Shown piece after piece: positions 1 to 9,312 of a stretch of 64,000 bases of DNA. Made by a program: the position numbers and the translations under genes. The notes under the pieces are model-generated. The model was not told the DNA's origin and did not search any database. It was given only the letters and a program-made list of their open reading frames with translations. The stretch comes from Entomomonas sp945283395 (GTDB lineage: Bacteria > Pseudomonadota > Gammaproteobacteria > Pseudomonadales > Pseudomonadaceae): positions 62,001 through 126,000 of the forward strand of contig CAMLLC010000001.1 of assembly GCA_946480835.1 (NCBI GenBank), given 5' to 3'. Each line of letters starts with the position of its first letter. The stretch's first letter is position 1.

Positions 1-1281
1 TAAACCTTGATAAGTCCCTATTGGAACTGTGATAGCAGGAAAACCTAAAGCATTCCATGGGTTTGTTAATCTTAGTAAACTATCTCTAACTTTATCTGCT
101 TGATTATTTATTACGATATCTCGTTGTTGTAATTTAGGAGCAGTAATGCCAACCGTCGGCATCATAATGAAGTCGTATTGCTCAAAACATTCAAGAGCAG
201 CTACTATCAATTTATCTAACTTCTCAAGAGCTGTTATATATTCCCAGCCTTTTATATGAGCAGCATCTTGTAATCGCTCTAGAACCTCCTTATCAAAAAC
301 TTGTGGTTCAGTGTTTATACGATGTATATGTACGGAAGCAGCCTCAGCACTTTGAATTGGGAAATAACATTGCTGTACTTCTTGTAGAATAGAAGCCATT
401 GTTTGAGTTGCGTCTAACATAGAGCCTGATAGTTGCTCAGCATAATTGTAAACTTGTTCAGCAATAGCTTTATCTATCTGACCAAATGTTTTAGGATCTA
501 TCCAAGCAACTTTCTTACCTTGATTATTTAAAGGCTTACTAACTTGAGAAACTTTTAGTACTTCGAACGCTACACAGATATCTGCTATATTGTTAGCAAT
601 AGGTCCAACATGATCAAAGGTGCTCGCAAGCGGATAAACTCCATCAGTACTAACTACATGAGCAGATGGTTTAAAACCTAACACACCACATAATGCTGAA
701 GGAATGCGAATAGAACCTCCTGTATCAGTACCAATAGCTAAAGGCACCATACCTGCTGCCACCGCACAGGCGCTCCCTGCACTAGATCCCCCCGTTATAC
801 AAGTTAAATCCCAAGGATTTAAAGAAGCTCCTTGAGCCGATCTATCGCCCGTAGGGCCATAAGCAAATTCATGGGTTAAAGTCTTACCAATGATAACTGC
901 ACCAGCTGCTCTAAGCTGTTTAATACATTGTGCATCAAGTGTTTTATCATCACCTATATGATATTTTGAACCAGCCTTAGTCGCTAAACCTTTAGTAAAA
1001 ATCAGATCTTTTACCGCAATGGGAATACCATGTAAAGACCCCAATGGTTCGCCTCTTTGTTGTAAATTATCTAAGACTACTGCTTGCTGAATTGCATCTT
1101 CACGATCAATAGCAACAAAAGCATTTAATATAGGGTTTAAACGTTCAATTTCGTTTAACGCAATTTCAGTTAATTGGACAGCTGTATTTTTATGATCCTT
1201 TATATCTTTAACTAGTTGTACTGCTGATTTCCCCAAAAAAAAACCAGCCGGCATACCATTGATTTTATGCAATTTTTCCAT
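1..1281 (-). CDS. amidase signature family hydrolase (3' end beyond window)
   Basis: Translating the minus strand from the ATG at 1281 gives an open frame of 427 codons that runs off the left edge without a stop. The amidase signature is clear: a lysine in AVKDLIF near residue 85 and the Ser-cisSer region GGSSAGSA, followed by GTDTGGSIRIP. These residues form the Lys-Ser-Ser triad that hydrolyses carbon-nitrogen amide bonds. The family includes GatA, allophanate hydrolase AtzF and aryl amidases. Substrate cannot be read from this part; the text resembles stand-alone amidases more than GatA, and no gatB or gatC is adjacent. The gene starts 4 bases after the end of a broken MFS transporter on the same strand, so the two were probably one operon for uptake and hydrolysis of an amide, controlled by the divergent LacI-type regulator. 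Confidence 0.85.
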   Translation of the reverse strand, partial: MEKLHKINGMPAGFFLGKSAVQLVKDIKDHKNTAVQLTEIALNEIERLNPILNAFVAIDREDAIQQAVVLDNLQQRGEPLGSLHGIPIAVKDLIFTKGLATKAGSKYHIGDDKTLDAQCIKQLRAAGAVIIGKTLTHEFAYGPTGDRSAQGASLNPWDLTCITGGSSAGSACAVAAGMVPLAIGTDTGGSIRIPSALCGVLGFKPSAHVVSTDGVYPLASTFDHVGPIANNIADICVAFEVLKVSQVSKPLNNQGKKVAWIDPKTFGQIDKAIAEQVYNYAEQLSGSMLDATQTMASILQEVQQCYFPIQSAEAASVHIHRINTEPQVFDKEVLERLQDAAHIKGWEYITALEKLDKLIVAALECFEQYDFIMMPTVGITAPKLQQRDIVINNQADKVRDSLLRLTNPWNALGFPAITVPIGTYQGL

Positions 1282-1284
1282 CTT

Positions 1285-2385
1285 TTAACCTATACTCTTC
1301 TTTAAAACAGGCCCAACACCTGGACCAACAAATGACATAGCAACCATCCCTATAGCAGTAACTATGTCGGCAGCCAAAAACATAGATAAATAACCGTATT
1401 GAGTCGTTAACACACCAGTTGGGGTAGAATCAACAACAGAAGCAATATTGACAAAGAAGTAAGTCATGCTTATAAAAGTACCTGTTCTACTGGCAGGTGA
1501 AGTATCTATGATGACGGTCCAATAAAATGAGTTAAGTGCCTTAATTAGGCTCATTAAAGCAATAAACTTAAATACAGTTTTAGCTTGTGAAATAGTTAAG
1601 AACCAGAGCATTGTATAGAGAAAACCAACAGCAGCAAAAATGCTATGAGCAATTCTCAAACTACCAGTTCTTTTTAATAATCAATATGAAAAATATCCCC
1701 CTATGACAATTGTGAAACAAGTGCTTACCCAAGCAATCATTGCTTTACATTAACTAGCTGACTTTTAACAGCTAGTCCATTAGCAACAAAAAATCCATTT
1801 CTTGCTGAGAAATTTAATGCTTTTGCTTAAGCTTATCGGTGAAAAATATATAAATACAATTAACATCAGAAAGCCTCTTGGGCCTAGTACTATAAATATG
1901 AACTGCCAATTAGTTGATAAGACCAACAAACCTATCGCTATAGATGCTGTTAATAATGCTCTAAGTGGCGTACTTAATAGCCTAAAGCCTACTATAAGCC
2001 GACGTTGTTTAGGTATTACCAATTAGCTAAGCTTTTATTAATCACCAAATAAGCAGGGCCTTCAGAAAGACCGAAAAGAGTTCTATTAGTTGCAAAGCCT
2101 ACTAAAACTGATTCTCCCATAACCGCTAAACCTATATTTCCCTTATAAACAGTTAAAATTTCGAAATAGACCAAGCCCCTCCAACCACTAGCCATACTTT
2201 TTTGGGACCAAATGCATCTGCTAAGATGCTACCCACAATAGCTCCAAATAGGTATTTATAGCCAAAATAACCTAATATATCCCCCATTTAATCCTATCTA
2301 TCTTATACTCTTTAGTAATATATGCTAATGCAAAAGCAATAGTTCCATTATCAATATAATTTCTAAGAGTCAATAGAAGTATCAT
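1285..2385 (-). pseudogene. MFS transporter (ACS-like), broken by several frameshifts and stops
   Basis: Three separate minus-strand pieces line up in order as one major facilitator protein. The N-terminal piece (from about 2385) contains LRNYIDNGTIAFALAYITKEY, which matches the first helix and loop of anion:cation symporter-type MFS proteins. The middle piece (about 2022-1780) includes WQFIFIVLGPRGFLMLIVFIYF. The C-terminal piece (1659-1285) holds the last helices, ending KKSIG. The pieces lie in different frames with stops between them, so no full-length product is possible. I place the true start at the ATG at 2385 because it has an AGGGA ribosome-binding site about 10 bases upstream and matches family start positions; the longer frame to 2478 would run through candidate operators. 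The partner amidase still looks intact. Confidence 0.75.
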
Positions 2386-2404
2386 GAAAAAATAATCCCT
2401 TAAG

Positions 2405-2445
2405 CAATCGTTTGTGTTATCATCAAAAAAATACCCAAACGTTTG
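2405..2445. promoter_or_regulatory. candidate LacI-family operators upstream of the MFS/amidase operon
   Basis: caaacgtttg at 2436-2445 is a perfect 10-base palindrome centred on CG, the usual core of LacI/GalR-family operators. caatcgtttg at 2405-2414 is a second CG-centred site with one mismatch to symmetry. Their centres are 31 bases apart, about three helical turns, so two dimers would sit on the same face of the DNA. They lie between the proposed MFS start (2385) and the regulator gene (2549). Binding by the adjacent regulator is inference. Confidence 0.5.
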
Positions 2446-2548
2446 TTCTATATAAACAAAATTTAATAATATTGTCAATCACTATGATTAAATATCTGTT
2501 AAACTTATAACTAATAATTTACACTAAAAAACAAATAGTTATTGCAAG

Positions 2549-3577
2549 ATGACAAATATAAAACCTGTTACCTTAAAAGCTATTGCTAAACAGTTTAATA
2601 TGCATATTTCTACTGTTTCTCGCGTTCTTAATAGCTCTGATGAAATAGCTTATAATGCTGCCTCTAAAGAAACTGTTAGAAAAATTCGGCAATTTGCCAA
2701 GCAATTAGGTTATAGGCCTAATCCTCATGCTATTAGTTTAAGAACAAATAGATCTAAAGAAATAGCTGTACTAGTACCACGCCTTTCAGATTATGTGTTA
2801 GCTACAGTTTATGAAGGCATTGAAAAAGCGGCTATTGAGCAGGGCTACATTACATTTGTTTCAAATACCTATGAAGATACAAAACGTCAACGAGCATTAG
2901 CTGAACAAGCAATCTATCGACATGTGGATGGTTTAATTATTGCTGATATTCATTTACGTCAATCACCTAAACTATTAAAAGAATTAACTGAAAAAAATAT
3001 TCCTTTTGTGCTAGTGAGTCGCCATGTTGAGGATTATTGTGCAGTAACTTGTGATGACTTAGAAGGTGGCCGCTTAGCTGCCCAGCATTTATTTTCGTTA
3101 GGTCACACTAAGATTCTAATAGCTGCTGGCCAACTCTATGCTAGCACAGGAAAAGATAGAACCAAAGGTTTTGCAGACTTTTATAAGGCGCAAGGTATTC
3201 AAATTCCAAAACGCAATATTATTCCTGGCGCCATTGATGTAGAGGCAGGCAGCCTATTGGGCGAGCAAATATTTAATCAACCTCTATCTAAACTACCTAC
3301 GGCTATTTTCTCAGTAAATGATTTTATGGCAGTAGGAATTATGGCAGCAGCTTCTCGCAAAGGTATTATAATAGGAAAAGACATCTCTCTTGTAGGTTAT
3401 AATGATACTCAAGTAGCGGCTAATTTACCTATTCCTCTAACAACTATAAAATCTCCTATGTATAAAATGGGTTATTATGCAATGCAAACACTTATTCAAA
3501 GAATTAGAGGTGATGTAATAAGCTCTATTACTTTTCAGCCTGAGCTAATAGTTAGAGCTAGCACATTCAAAATTTAA
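2549..3577 (+). CDS. LacI/GalR-family transcriptional regulator
   Basis: A 342-residue protein, the normal length for the family. The N-terminal helix-turn-helix reads VTLKAIAKQFNMHISTVSRVLN (residues about 7-28), with the conserved TVSRVLN recognition helix and hinge region following. The rest is the periplasmic-binding-protein-like ligand domain, including DGLIIAD, VSRHVEDY, DDLEGGRLAAQHLFSLGH, FSVNDFMAVGIMAAASRKG and the final TTIKSPMYKMG. It is divergent from a broken MFS transporter and an amidase, so it most likely senses their substrate or a breakdown product. The effector cannot be read from sequence. The start ATG lies in an AT-rich leader with no strong ribosome-binding site. The regulator looks intact although one of its presumed targets is dead. 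Confidence 0.9.
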   Translation: MTNIKPVTLKAIAKQFNMHISTVSRVLNSSDEIAYNAASKETVRKIRQFAKQLGYRPNPHAISLRTNRSKEIAVLVPRLSDYVLATVYEGIEKAAIEQGYITFVSNTYEDTKRQRALAEQAIYRHVDGLIIADIHLRQSPKLLKELTEKNIPFVLVSRHVEDYCAVTCDDLEGGRLAAQHLFSLGHTKILIAAGQLYASTGKDRTKGFADFYKAQGIQIPKRNIIPGAIDVEAGSLLGEQIFNQPLSKLPTAIFSVNDFMAVGIMAAASRKGIIIGKDISLVGYNDTQVAANLPIPLTTIKSPMYKMGYYAMQTLIQRIRGDVISSITFQPELIVRASTFKI

Positions 3578-3601
3578 TAATTAATTAAAATAAAAATATT
3601 A

Positions 3602-6600
3602 TTAGCCATCATATGCCAAATTAGGAGCTAACCAGCGCTCTACTTCTTCAACAGATAAGCCTTTTCGTTTAGCATAACTAATCACTTGATCCTTATAAAT
3701 TTTTCCTACACCGAAATATTTAGCCTGTGGATTTGCAAAGAACCAGCCACTAACTGAAGAGGTTGGCCACATTGCAAAACTTTCAGTTAAAACTACCTTA
3801 CTTTGGCCATTTTTATCTAACAAGTTAAAAAGTGTTTTTTTCTCAGTATGATCTGGACAGGCTGGATAACCAGGAGCTGGCCTTATTCCTTGATATTGTT
3901 CTTTAATTAAAGCTTCATTATCCAATGATTCTGCTTTATTATAACCCCAATAAACTTTACGCACCTGTTCATGTAGCCACTCAGTACAAGCCTCAGCTAA
4001 ACGATCAGCCAAAGACTTAACCATAATTGCATTATAATCATCTTTATTAGCCTCATACTGTGCAACCAATTCACTCTCGCCTAATCCTGTAGTCACAATA
4101 AAACCACCTAAATAGTCAACTTTATCTGTCTCTTTAGGGGCGATAAAATCTGCTAGTGAATAGCTCTTAGTACCTTCCGCTTTAATTTGTTGTTGTCTTA
4201 AATGATGTAACATAGCCACCTGATGACCTTGCTCATCACATAACTCAATATCATCATGATTGACTTGATTAGCTAACCAAAAACCAAAGGTTGCATGAGC
4301 CTTAATAAAGTTATTGTTAACTAAGTTGTTCAACATCTGCTGAGCATCATTAAATAACTTAGTAGCTTCTTTACCTACCACTTCATCAGTCAGTATACGG
4401 GGATATTTACCAGCAAGCTCCCAAGAGATAAAAAAAGGTGTCCAATCTATATAGTTTATTAGCGTTGTTAAAGGAATATTATCCATTACTTTAACACCTA
4501 TAAATTGTGGTTTAGTCGCTTTAAAATTTTGCCAATCCAGTTGTGGCCTATTAGCTATAGCCTCTTCATAGGACAAATAATTGACCTGCATATTGCGATT
4601 ATTTATTCTAGCCCTAATTTGCTGGTATTCTTGGCGGGTCTTAGCTACCAAATCTGGCTTCATTTCTTTCGATAATAACTGGGTGGCCACTCCAACAGCA
4701 CGGGATGCATCTGAAGTATAAATAGCAATATCATTGGCATATTGTGGTTCAATTTTAACTGCTGTATGCGCCTTAGAGGTAGTGGCGCCACCTATCATAA
4801 GAGGAATATTGAATCCTTGTCGCTGCATTTCCTTAGCTACATGCACCATTTCATCTAGAGATGGTGTAATCAACCCCGACAATCCGATAATATCGACCTT
4901 CTCAGCTATGGCAGTTTGCAGGATTTTTTCACAAGGCACCATAACTCCAAGATCTATTACATCATAACCATTACAACCTAGCACGACACCCACAATATTT
5001 TTTCCTATATCGTGAACATCACCTTTAACGGTAGCAATTAATATTTTACCTTTAGTTTCTCTTTGGCCTTCTTTTGCCGCCTCTATAAAAGGTATTAAGT
5101 GAGCAACTGATAGTTTCATCACTCTAGCAGATTTAACTACTTGCGGTAAAAACATTTTACCATTCCCAAATAGATCACCTACTACATTCATACCAGCCAT
5201 TAATGGCCCTTCAATAACATCAATAGGTTTGTTTACTTTAATACGGCACTCCTCTGTATCTTCCACTATATAAGCAGTAATACCTTTAACAAGCGCATAC
5301 TCTAAGCGTTTTTCTACAGGTAAATTACGCCATTCTTCTGTTTCCACTTCTTTAATTGCTGTTTCACCGCGATATTTTTCAGCTATCTCTAATAAGGCTT
5401 CAGTACCAGTAGTAGTACGATTAAGAATGACATCTTCCACTCTTACTCGTAATTCCTGAGGAATATCATCATAAATAGCTAATTGTCCAGCATTTACTAT
5501 GCCCATTGATAAGCCATGTTTGATAGCATAGTATAGAAATACAGAATGAATAGCTTCCCTTACAGAGTTATTACCTCGAAAAGAAAAAGAAACATTAGAA
5601 ACACCCCCAGAACTCAATGCGTAGGGTAGCTTATCTCTTATATAAGCGCAGGCATTTATAAAATCTACAGCATAATTGTTATGTTCTTCAATACCTGTCG
5701 CCACTGCAAAAATGTTGGCATCAAAGATAATATCTTGTGGAGGGAATCCAACCTCATTAACCAATATATCATAACAACGTTTACAAATTGCTTTTTTGCG
5801 CTGCTCTGTATCTGCTTGCCCCTCCTCATCAAAGGCCATAACTATTACTGCAGCACCATACTTTTTGCATAGCTTAGCATGCTGGATGAAAGGCTCTATC
5901 CCTTCTTTTAAACTAATAGAGTTAACTATCCCCTTTCCTTGAATACACTTTAAACCTGCTTCTATCACTTCCCATTTAGAAGAGTCTAGCATAATGGGGA
6001 CGCGTGCAATGTCAGGTTCAGAAGCTACTAGGTTCAAAAAAGTTACCATAGCAGCCTGAGAATCTAACATGCCCTCATCCATATTAATATCTATAATTTG
6101 CGCTCCAGCCTCTACTTGTTGACAAGCTACGTCTAAGGCTTCCATGTAATTATTTTCCCGAATTAATCGGGCAAATTTAGCCGAACCAGTTACATTAGTG
6201 CGTTCTCCCACATTAACAAATAGGGATTTTCTATCAATGTTTAACGGCTCTAATCCCGCAAGACGACAAGCCTTAGGTATTTGAGGAATAATACGAGGGG
6301 GCAACGAACTTACTTTTTCAGCTATAGCTTTAATATGATCTGGAGTAGTACCACAACAGCCACCTACAATATTCAAATAGCCTGCCTCGGCAAACTCCTG
6401 AATAACTAGGGCCATTTGCTCGGGAGTTTCATCATATTCACCAAAGGCATTGGGTAATCCGGCATTAGGATGAGCAGATATATAAGTATCTGCTTTGTCC
6501 GCAAGCTCTGCCAGATAAGGACGTAGTTCTTTTGCACCTAGCGCACAATTAAGACCTACTGATATTGGGTTGGCATGACTTATAGAGTTCCAAAAAGCTT

Positions 6601-7294
6601 CGATGGTTTGTCCAGATAAGGTACGGCCTGATGCATCAGTAATAGTTCCCGAAATCATGATAGGTAAATTTACAGATAGCTCTTCAAAAACTGTTTGAAC
6701 GGCGAAAATAGCTGCTTTTGCATTTAATGTATCAAAAATAGTTTCTATTAAGATAACATCAGCTCCTCCCTCTATCAGCCCTTTAGATGATTCCTTATAA
6801 TTTTTCACTAATTCATCAAAACTAATATTACGAAAACCTGGATTATTTACATCGGGAGAAATAGAGCAAGTACGACTAGTAGGCCCTAAAACGCCAGCTA
6901 CAAAGCGAGGTTTGTTAGGTGTTTCTAAGGTTTTCAAATCAGCTACTCGGCGGGCAATACTGGCACCTTGTAAATTTAATTCATAAACTAATGACTCCAT
7001 TTCATAATCAGATTGTGAGACCTGCGTTGCATTAAAAGTATTAGTCTCTATAATGTCAGCACCTACATCCAAATAAGCTTTGTGTATTTCTGCGATAATA
7101 TTTGGTTGAGTTAATAAAAGAATATCATTATTACCTTTAATATCCTTTGGCCAGTCAGCAAAACGTCCACCTCGATAATCTTTTTCTTCAAGCTTATAGC
7201 TTTGAATCATAGTACCCATACCGCCATCTAAGATGAGAATACGATTTCTTAAAGTTTCTTGGAAAGTTGCTAAACGAGCTATACGATCTGACAT
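3602..7294 (-). CDS. metH: cobalamin-dependent methionine synthase
   Basis: A 1230-residue protein, full length for MetH. It transfers the methyl group of 5-methyltetrahydrofolate through enzyme-bound cobalamin to homocysteine in the cytoplasm. Homocysteine domain: residues 1-330, with the zinc ligands Cys250 (GLNCALG) and Cys313/Cys314 (GGCCGTTPDH). Pterin-binding domain: about 355-630, with NVGERTNVTGS. Cobalamin cap and binding domain: about 650-890, with DVHDIGKN placing the cobalt-ligand histidine at 761. Reactivation domain: about 910-1230, with RPAPGYPACPDH. The gene is convergent with the LacI-type regulator 24 bases away. I see no SAM riboswitch upstream. It fits the B12 uptake genes near 47-52 kb; no metE is in the window. 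Confidence 0.97.
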   Translation of the reverse strand: MSDRIARLATFQETLRNRILILDGGMGTMIQSYKLEEKDYRGGRFADWPKDIKGNNDILLLTQPNIIAEIHKAYLDVGADIIETNTFNATQVSQSDYEMESLVYELNLQGASIARRVADLKTLETPNKPRFVAGVLGPTSRTCSISPDVNNPGFRNISFDELVKNYKESSKGLIEGGADVILIETIFDTLNAKAAIFAVQTVFEELSVNLPIMISGTITDASGRTLSGQTIEAFWNSISHANPISVGLNCALGAKELRPYLAELADKADTYISAHPNAGLPNAFGEYDETPEQMALVIQEFAEAGYLNIVGGCCGTTPDHIKAIAEKVSSLPPRIIPQIPKACRLAGLEPLNIDRKSLFVNVGERTNVTGSAKFARLIRENNYMEALDVACQQVEAGAQIIDINMDEGMLDSQAAMVTFLNLVASEPDIARVPIMLDSSKWEVIEAGLKCIQGKGIVNSISLKEGIEPFIQHAKLCKKYGAAVIVMAFDEEGQADTEQRKKAICKRCYDILVNEVGFPPQDIIFDANIFAVATGIEEHNNYAVDFINACAYIRDKLPYALSSGGVSNVSFSFRGNNSVREAIHSVFLYYAIKHGLSMGIVNAGQLAIYDDIPQELRVRVEDVILNRTTTGTEALLEIAEKYRGETAIKEVETEEWRNLPVEKRLEYALVKGITAYIVEDTEECRIKVNKPIDVIEGPLMAGMNVVGDLFGNGKMFLPQVVKSARVMKLSVAHLIPFIEAAKEGQRETKGKILIATVKGDVHDIGKNIVGVVLGCNGYDVIDLGVMVPCEKILQTAIAEKVDIIGLSGLITPSLDEMVHVAKEMQRQGFNIPLMIGGATTSKAHTAVKIEPQYANDIAIYTSDASRAVGVATQLLSKEMKPDLVAKTRQEYQQIRARINNRNMQVNYLSYEEAIANRPQLDWQNFKATKPQFIGVKVMDNIPLTTLINYIDWTPFFISWELAGKYPRILTDEVVGKEATKLFNDAQQMLNNLVNNNFIKAHATFGFWLANQVNHDDIELCDEQGHQVAMLHHLRQQQIKAEGTKSYSLADFIAPKETDKVDYLGGFIVTTGLGESELVAQYEANKDDYNAIMVKSLADRLAEACTEWLHEQVRKVYWGYNKAESLDNEALIKEQYQGIRPAPGYPACPDHTEKKTLFNLLDKNGQSKVVLTESFAMWPTSSVSGWFFANPQAKYFGVGKIYKDQVISYAKRKGLSVEEVERWLAPNLAYDG

Positions 7295-7457
7295 TCTAAT
7301 AATACCTAGAAGAAAACCAGCTATTATAATGAATTATTAGCCAGATAAAAAAGAATATTAATACCTAATTGAATGACTAATATTAAAAAATACCATATAC
7401 TGCACCTTTTACTAGCAACTAAATAAAAAATATTTCAAACTTTTAAAGGATATATAT

Positions 7458-7772
7458 ATGAAAAAAATATTATTAGGACTTACCGCTATTACATTTATTG
7501 GTTTGGTAACAGCGGCAGAATTAGCTCCAGAATGTCAAAACTATTTTAAAGAAGCTGATGCCATATTAGAGAACTCGCAAGCTACAGCAAAGGCTCAAGG
7601 AATTGATCCAGCAACAGTTAAAGCCCAATATGAAGCCTCTAAAGCACAACTTGCTACGTTAACAACTGAGCAACAAACAGCTTCTTGTAAACAAGCACAA
7701 GAAATGCTTGAACAAGTAAAAAAATTACAGGCTGATGCGGCTAAAAAAGCTGAAGCTGCTGCTAAGAAATGA
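7458..7772 (+). CDS. small exported DUF5339-like protein
   Basis: A 104-residue protein with a clear signal peptide (MKKILLGLTAITFIGLVTAA, residues 1-20) preceded by a good AAAGGA ribosome-binding site. The mature part is helical and rich in Ala, Lys and Gln, with two cysteines (CQNYF and ASCKQAQ) that could form one disulfide. The tail is an Ala-Lys repeat (AAKKAEAAAKK). The layout resembles the DUF5339 family of small periplasmic proteins of unknown function. It is transcribed alone, divergent from metH and convergent with lrgAB. No enzymatic residues are evident and I do not assign a role. Confidence 0.7.
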   Translation: MKKILLGLTAITFIGLVTAAELAPECQNYFKEADAILENSQATAKAQGIDPATVKAQYEASKAQLATLTTEQQTASCKQAQEMLEQVKKLQADAAKKAEAAAKK

Positions 7773-7784
7773 AACAACTAAGTT

Positions 7785-7830
7785 ATTTTGTTTAAAGAAA
7801 ATGCAAAAAAGCACCTTCTTTAAACAAAAT
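7785..7830. terminator. hairpin between the small exported protein gene and lrgB
   Basis: A perfect 15-base inverted repeat (7785-7799 against 7816-7830) with an inner TGC/GCA pairing in the loop. It lies between two convergent genes and could end transcription from both sides. There is no good T tract on either strand, so termination is inferred from the strong stem and the position. Confidence 0.6.
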
Positions 7831-7839
7831 ATCTATCAA

Positions 7840-8529
7840 TTATAAAAGGTAATGTACCAGTGGTGCCGCAAGCAAATTAATCAATCCCATCAATACCATT
7901 GCTAGTCCGGCAACTGAACCTTCACCTACACCTAACTCATTGGCTCTACTAACTCCACAACCATGTGCCCCTACTCCAAAGATAGCACCACGAGCTAGGG
8001 TAGTTTTTAAAGGAAGCCATTTGAGTAAAATCCCTCCTAACAAAGCCCCAGAAATTCCAGTAATAAGCACAAAAACTGCTGCCAAATCAGGGATTCCTCC
8101 TAAACTTTCAGCAACAGGCATGGCGAAAGGTGTTGTAATAGTCCGCGGAACTAGAGACATAGTTACTCTATCATCTAAAGATAATAAATGAGCTAATCCA
8201 AACGAGCTAATAATAGATAAGCTACTACCTACAAACATTCCTATTGATAAACAAAACCAATGTTGTATTATTAATTTCCGCTGCTTCCAAATAGGAATGG
8301 CAAAGGCTACTGTAGTAGGGCCTAACATTAATACTAACCAGTGGGTATCTTGTGAATATTCTTTGTAAGTGGCATGTAAAGGAACGGCAAAAGCAAATAA
8401 CACAATAGGAACAAAGAGTAACGGTGATAAAATATAATAACGTTTACGCTTATATAACCAACGACTAACCAAATAACTTAATAGCGTTAAAACTAACCAA
8501 AGCCAAGGTTTCCACCACTCAATGGTCAT
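7840..8529 (-). CDS. lrgB: LrgB/CidB-family membrane protein
   Basis: A 229-residue membrane protein with about seven hydrophobic segments and the conserved LrgB features: LGPTTVAFAIPIWKQ, PRTITTPFAMPVAESLGG, and FGVGAHGCGVSRANELGVGEGSVAGLAM. Members of this family pair with LrgA/CidA and have been linked to murein hydrolase export, autolysis control and, in some bacteria, pyruvate uptake or glycolate handling. Here it overlaps the lrgA reading frame by 11 bases, so translation of the two is probably coupled. No LytSR-type regulator is adjacent, so the inducing signal is unknown. Confidence 0.85.
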   Translation of the reverse strand: MTIEWWKPWLWLVLTLLSYLVSRWLYKRKRYYILSPLLFVPIVLFAFAVPLHATYKEYSQDTHWLVLMLGPTTVAFAIPIWKQRKLIIQHWFCLSIGMFVGSSLSIISSFGLAHLLSLDDRVTMSLVPRTITTPFAMPVAESLGGIPDLAAVFVLITGISGALLGGILLKWLPLKTTLARGAIFGVGAHGCGVSRANELGVGEGSVAGLAMVLMGLINLLAAPLVHYLL

Positions 8530-8923
8530 GTTTTTTTCTCCAGCGTCTCATTAAATTCCAACGATAAACTAATTCTACTGTGATGGCAGTTCCTAACATA
8601 ACCAATATAGTACTAACAATGATGATCAATACAATCTTCCAACCTTGAGAAACTATCATGGTTTTATAGTCTAATAAACTCATAACTGCTGGAACAAAGA
8701 ATAACAGCATTTCACCTAATAATAACGTAGCACCTAATTGAAGCTGCTCAGGCTTAAGCCATCCAAAAGCAAAAACGATTAACAACAAGGCCAAACCTAT
8801 GACACCTGCAGGAATAGCAAGATGTAACCAGAGTGCTAATTGCCGGCCAACCGCATAAAAACCAATCAATACGGCTAACTCCGCTAATAAGCGAGTCAAT
8901 GTATAAAGGTATTGGCGTTTCAT
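8519..8923 (-). CDS. lrgA: LrgA/CidA-family holin-like protein
   Basis: A 134-residue protein with four predicted membrane helices and the family motif LAIPAGVIGLALLLIVFAFGWLKPEQLQLGA, then LLLGEMLLFFVPAVMSLLDYK, both diagnostic of LrgA/CidA. The C-terminus is basic (RRWRKKHDH). It is the first gene of a two-gene operon with lrgB, the start of which lies inside its 3' end. These proteins oligomerise in the inner membrane; whether they act as holins or as a metabolite transporter here cannot be told from sequence. Confidence 0.85.
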   Translation of the reverse strand: MKRQYLYTLTRLLAELAVLIGFYAVGRQLALWLHLAIPAGVIGLALLLIVFAFGWLKPEQLQLGATLLLGEMLLFFVPAVMSLLDYKTMIVSQGWKIVLIIIVSTILVMLGTAITVELVYRWNLMRRWRKKHDH

Positions 8924-9312
8924 TTAGTAAAGAAATATATAAAATGTTACTTTATTTTCTATAGTGGATATAAAATAACTTGAAAGGAAATTATTCAATA
9001 ATCTATTGATCTTGTGCTAATAATTATAGTCCTAAAAGCTTTAAGAAAAAAGGGATTTAGCACAAAAAGAATTATTGCTCATTTTATTTATTAGTAACTT
9101 TTGTAGAACTAATAATAGATTAAAAAAGAAATAATTATAGGATTAGTCTTGTATCACTAAAGTATAAAATGGTATAAATGGTCAGTTTTTAAGGATCATT
9201 GTTTAATTTATGAGGGTAGTCTAATATATTAGAATCAACTAGACTTTTCCAAGCAATAATTCCTTTATTTCACTAAACATACCCTATTTTCTACAATCAA
9301 CTTAGGATATTT
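8924..9312. other. intergenic region between lrgA and gltP
   Basis: 389 bases, very AT-rich, holding the divergent promoters of lrgAB and gltP. A perfect 9-base inverted repeat, ttgtgctaa at 9012-9020 and ttagcacaa at 9057-9065, is the only clear structure; its arms are 36 bases apart. No reading frame of interest. Confidence 0.5.

Noticed and set aside
1802..2026. 74-residue plus-strand open frame opposite the MFS pseudogene
   Set aside because: It is the complement of transporter coding sequence and has no ribosome-binding site or family features.
7940..8191. 83-residue plus-strand frame inside lrgB
   Set aside because: Antisense shadow of a well-supported membrane-protein gene.
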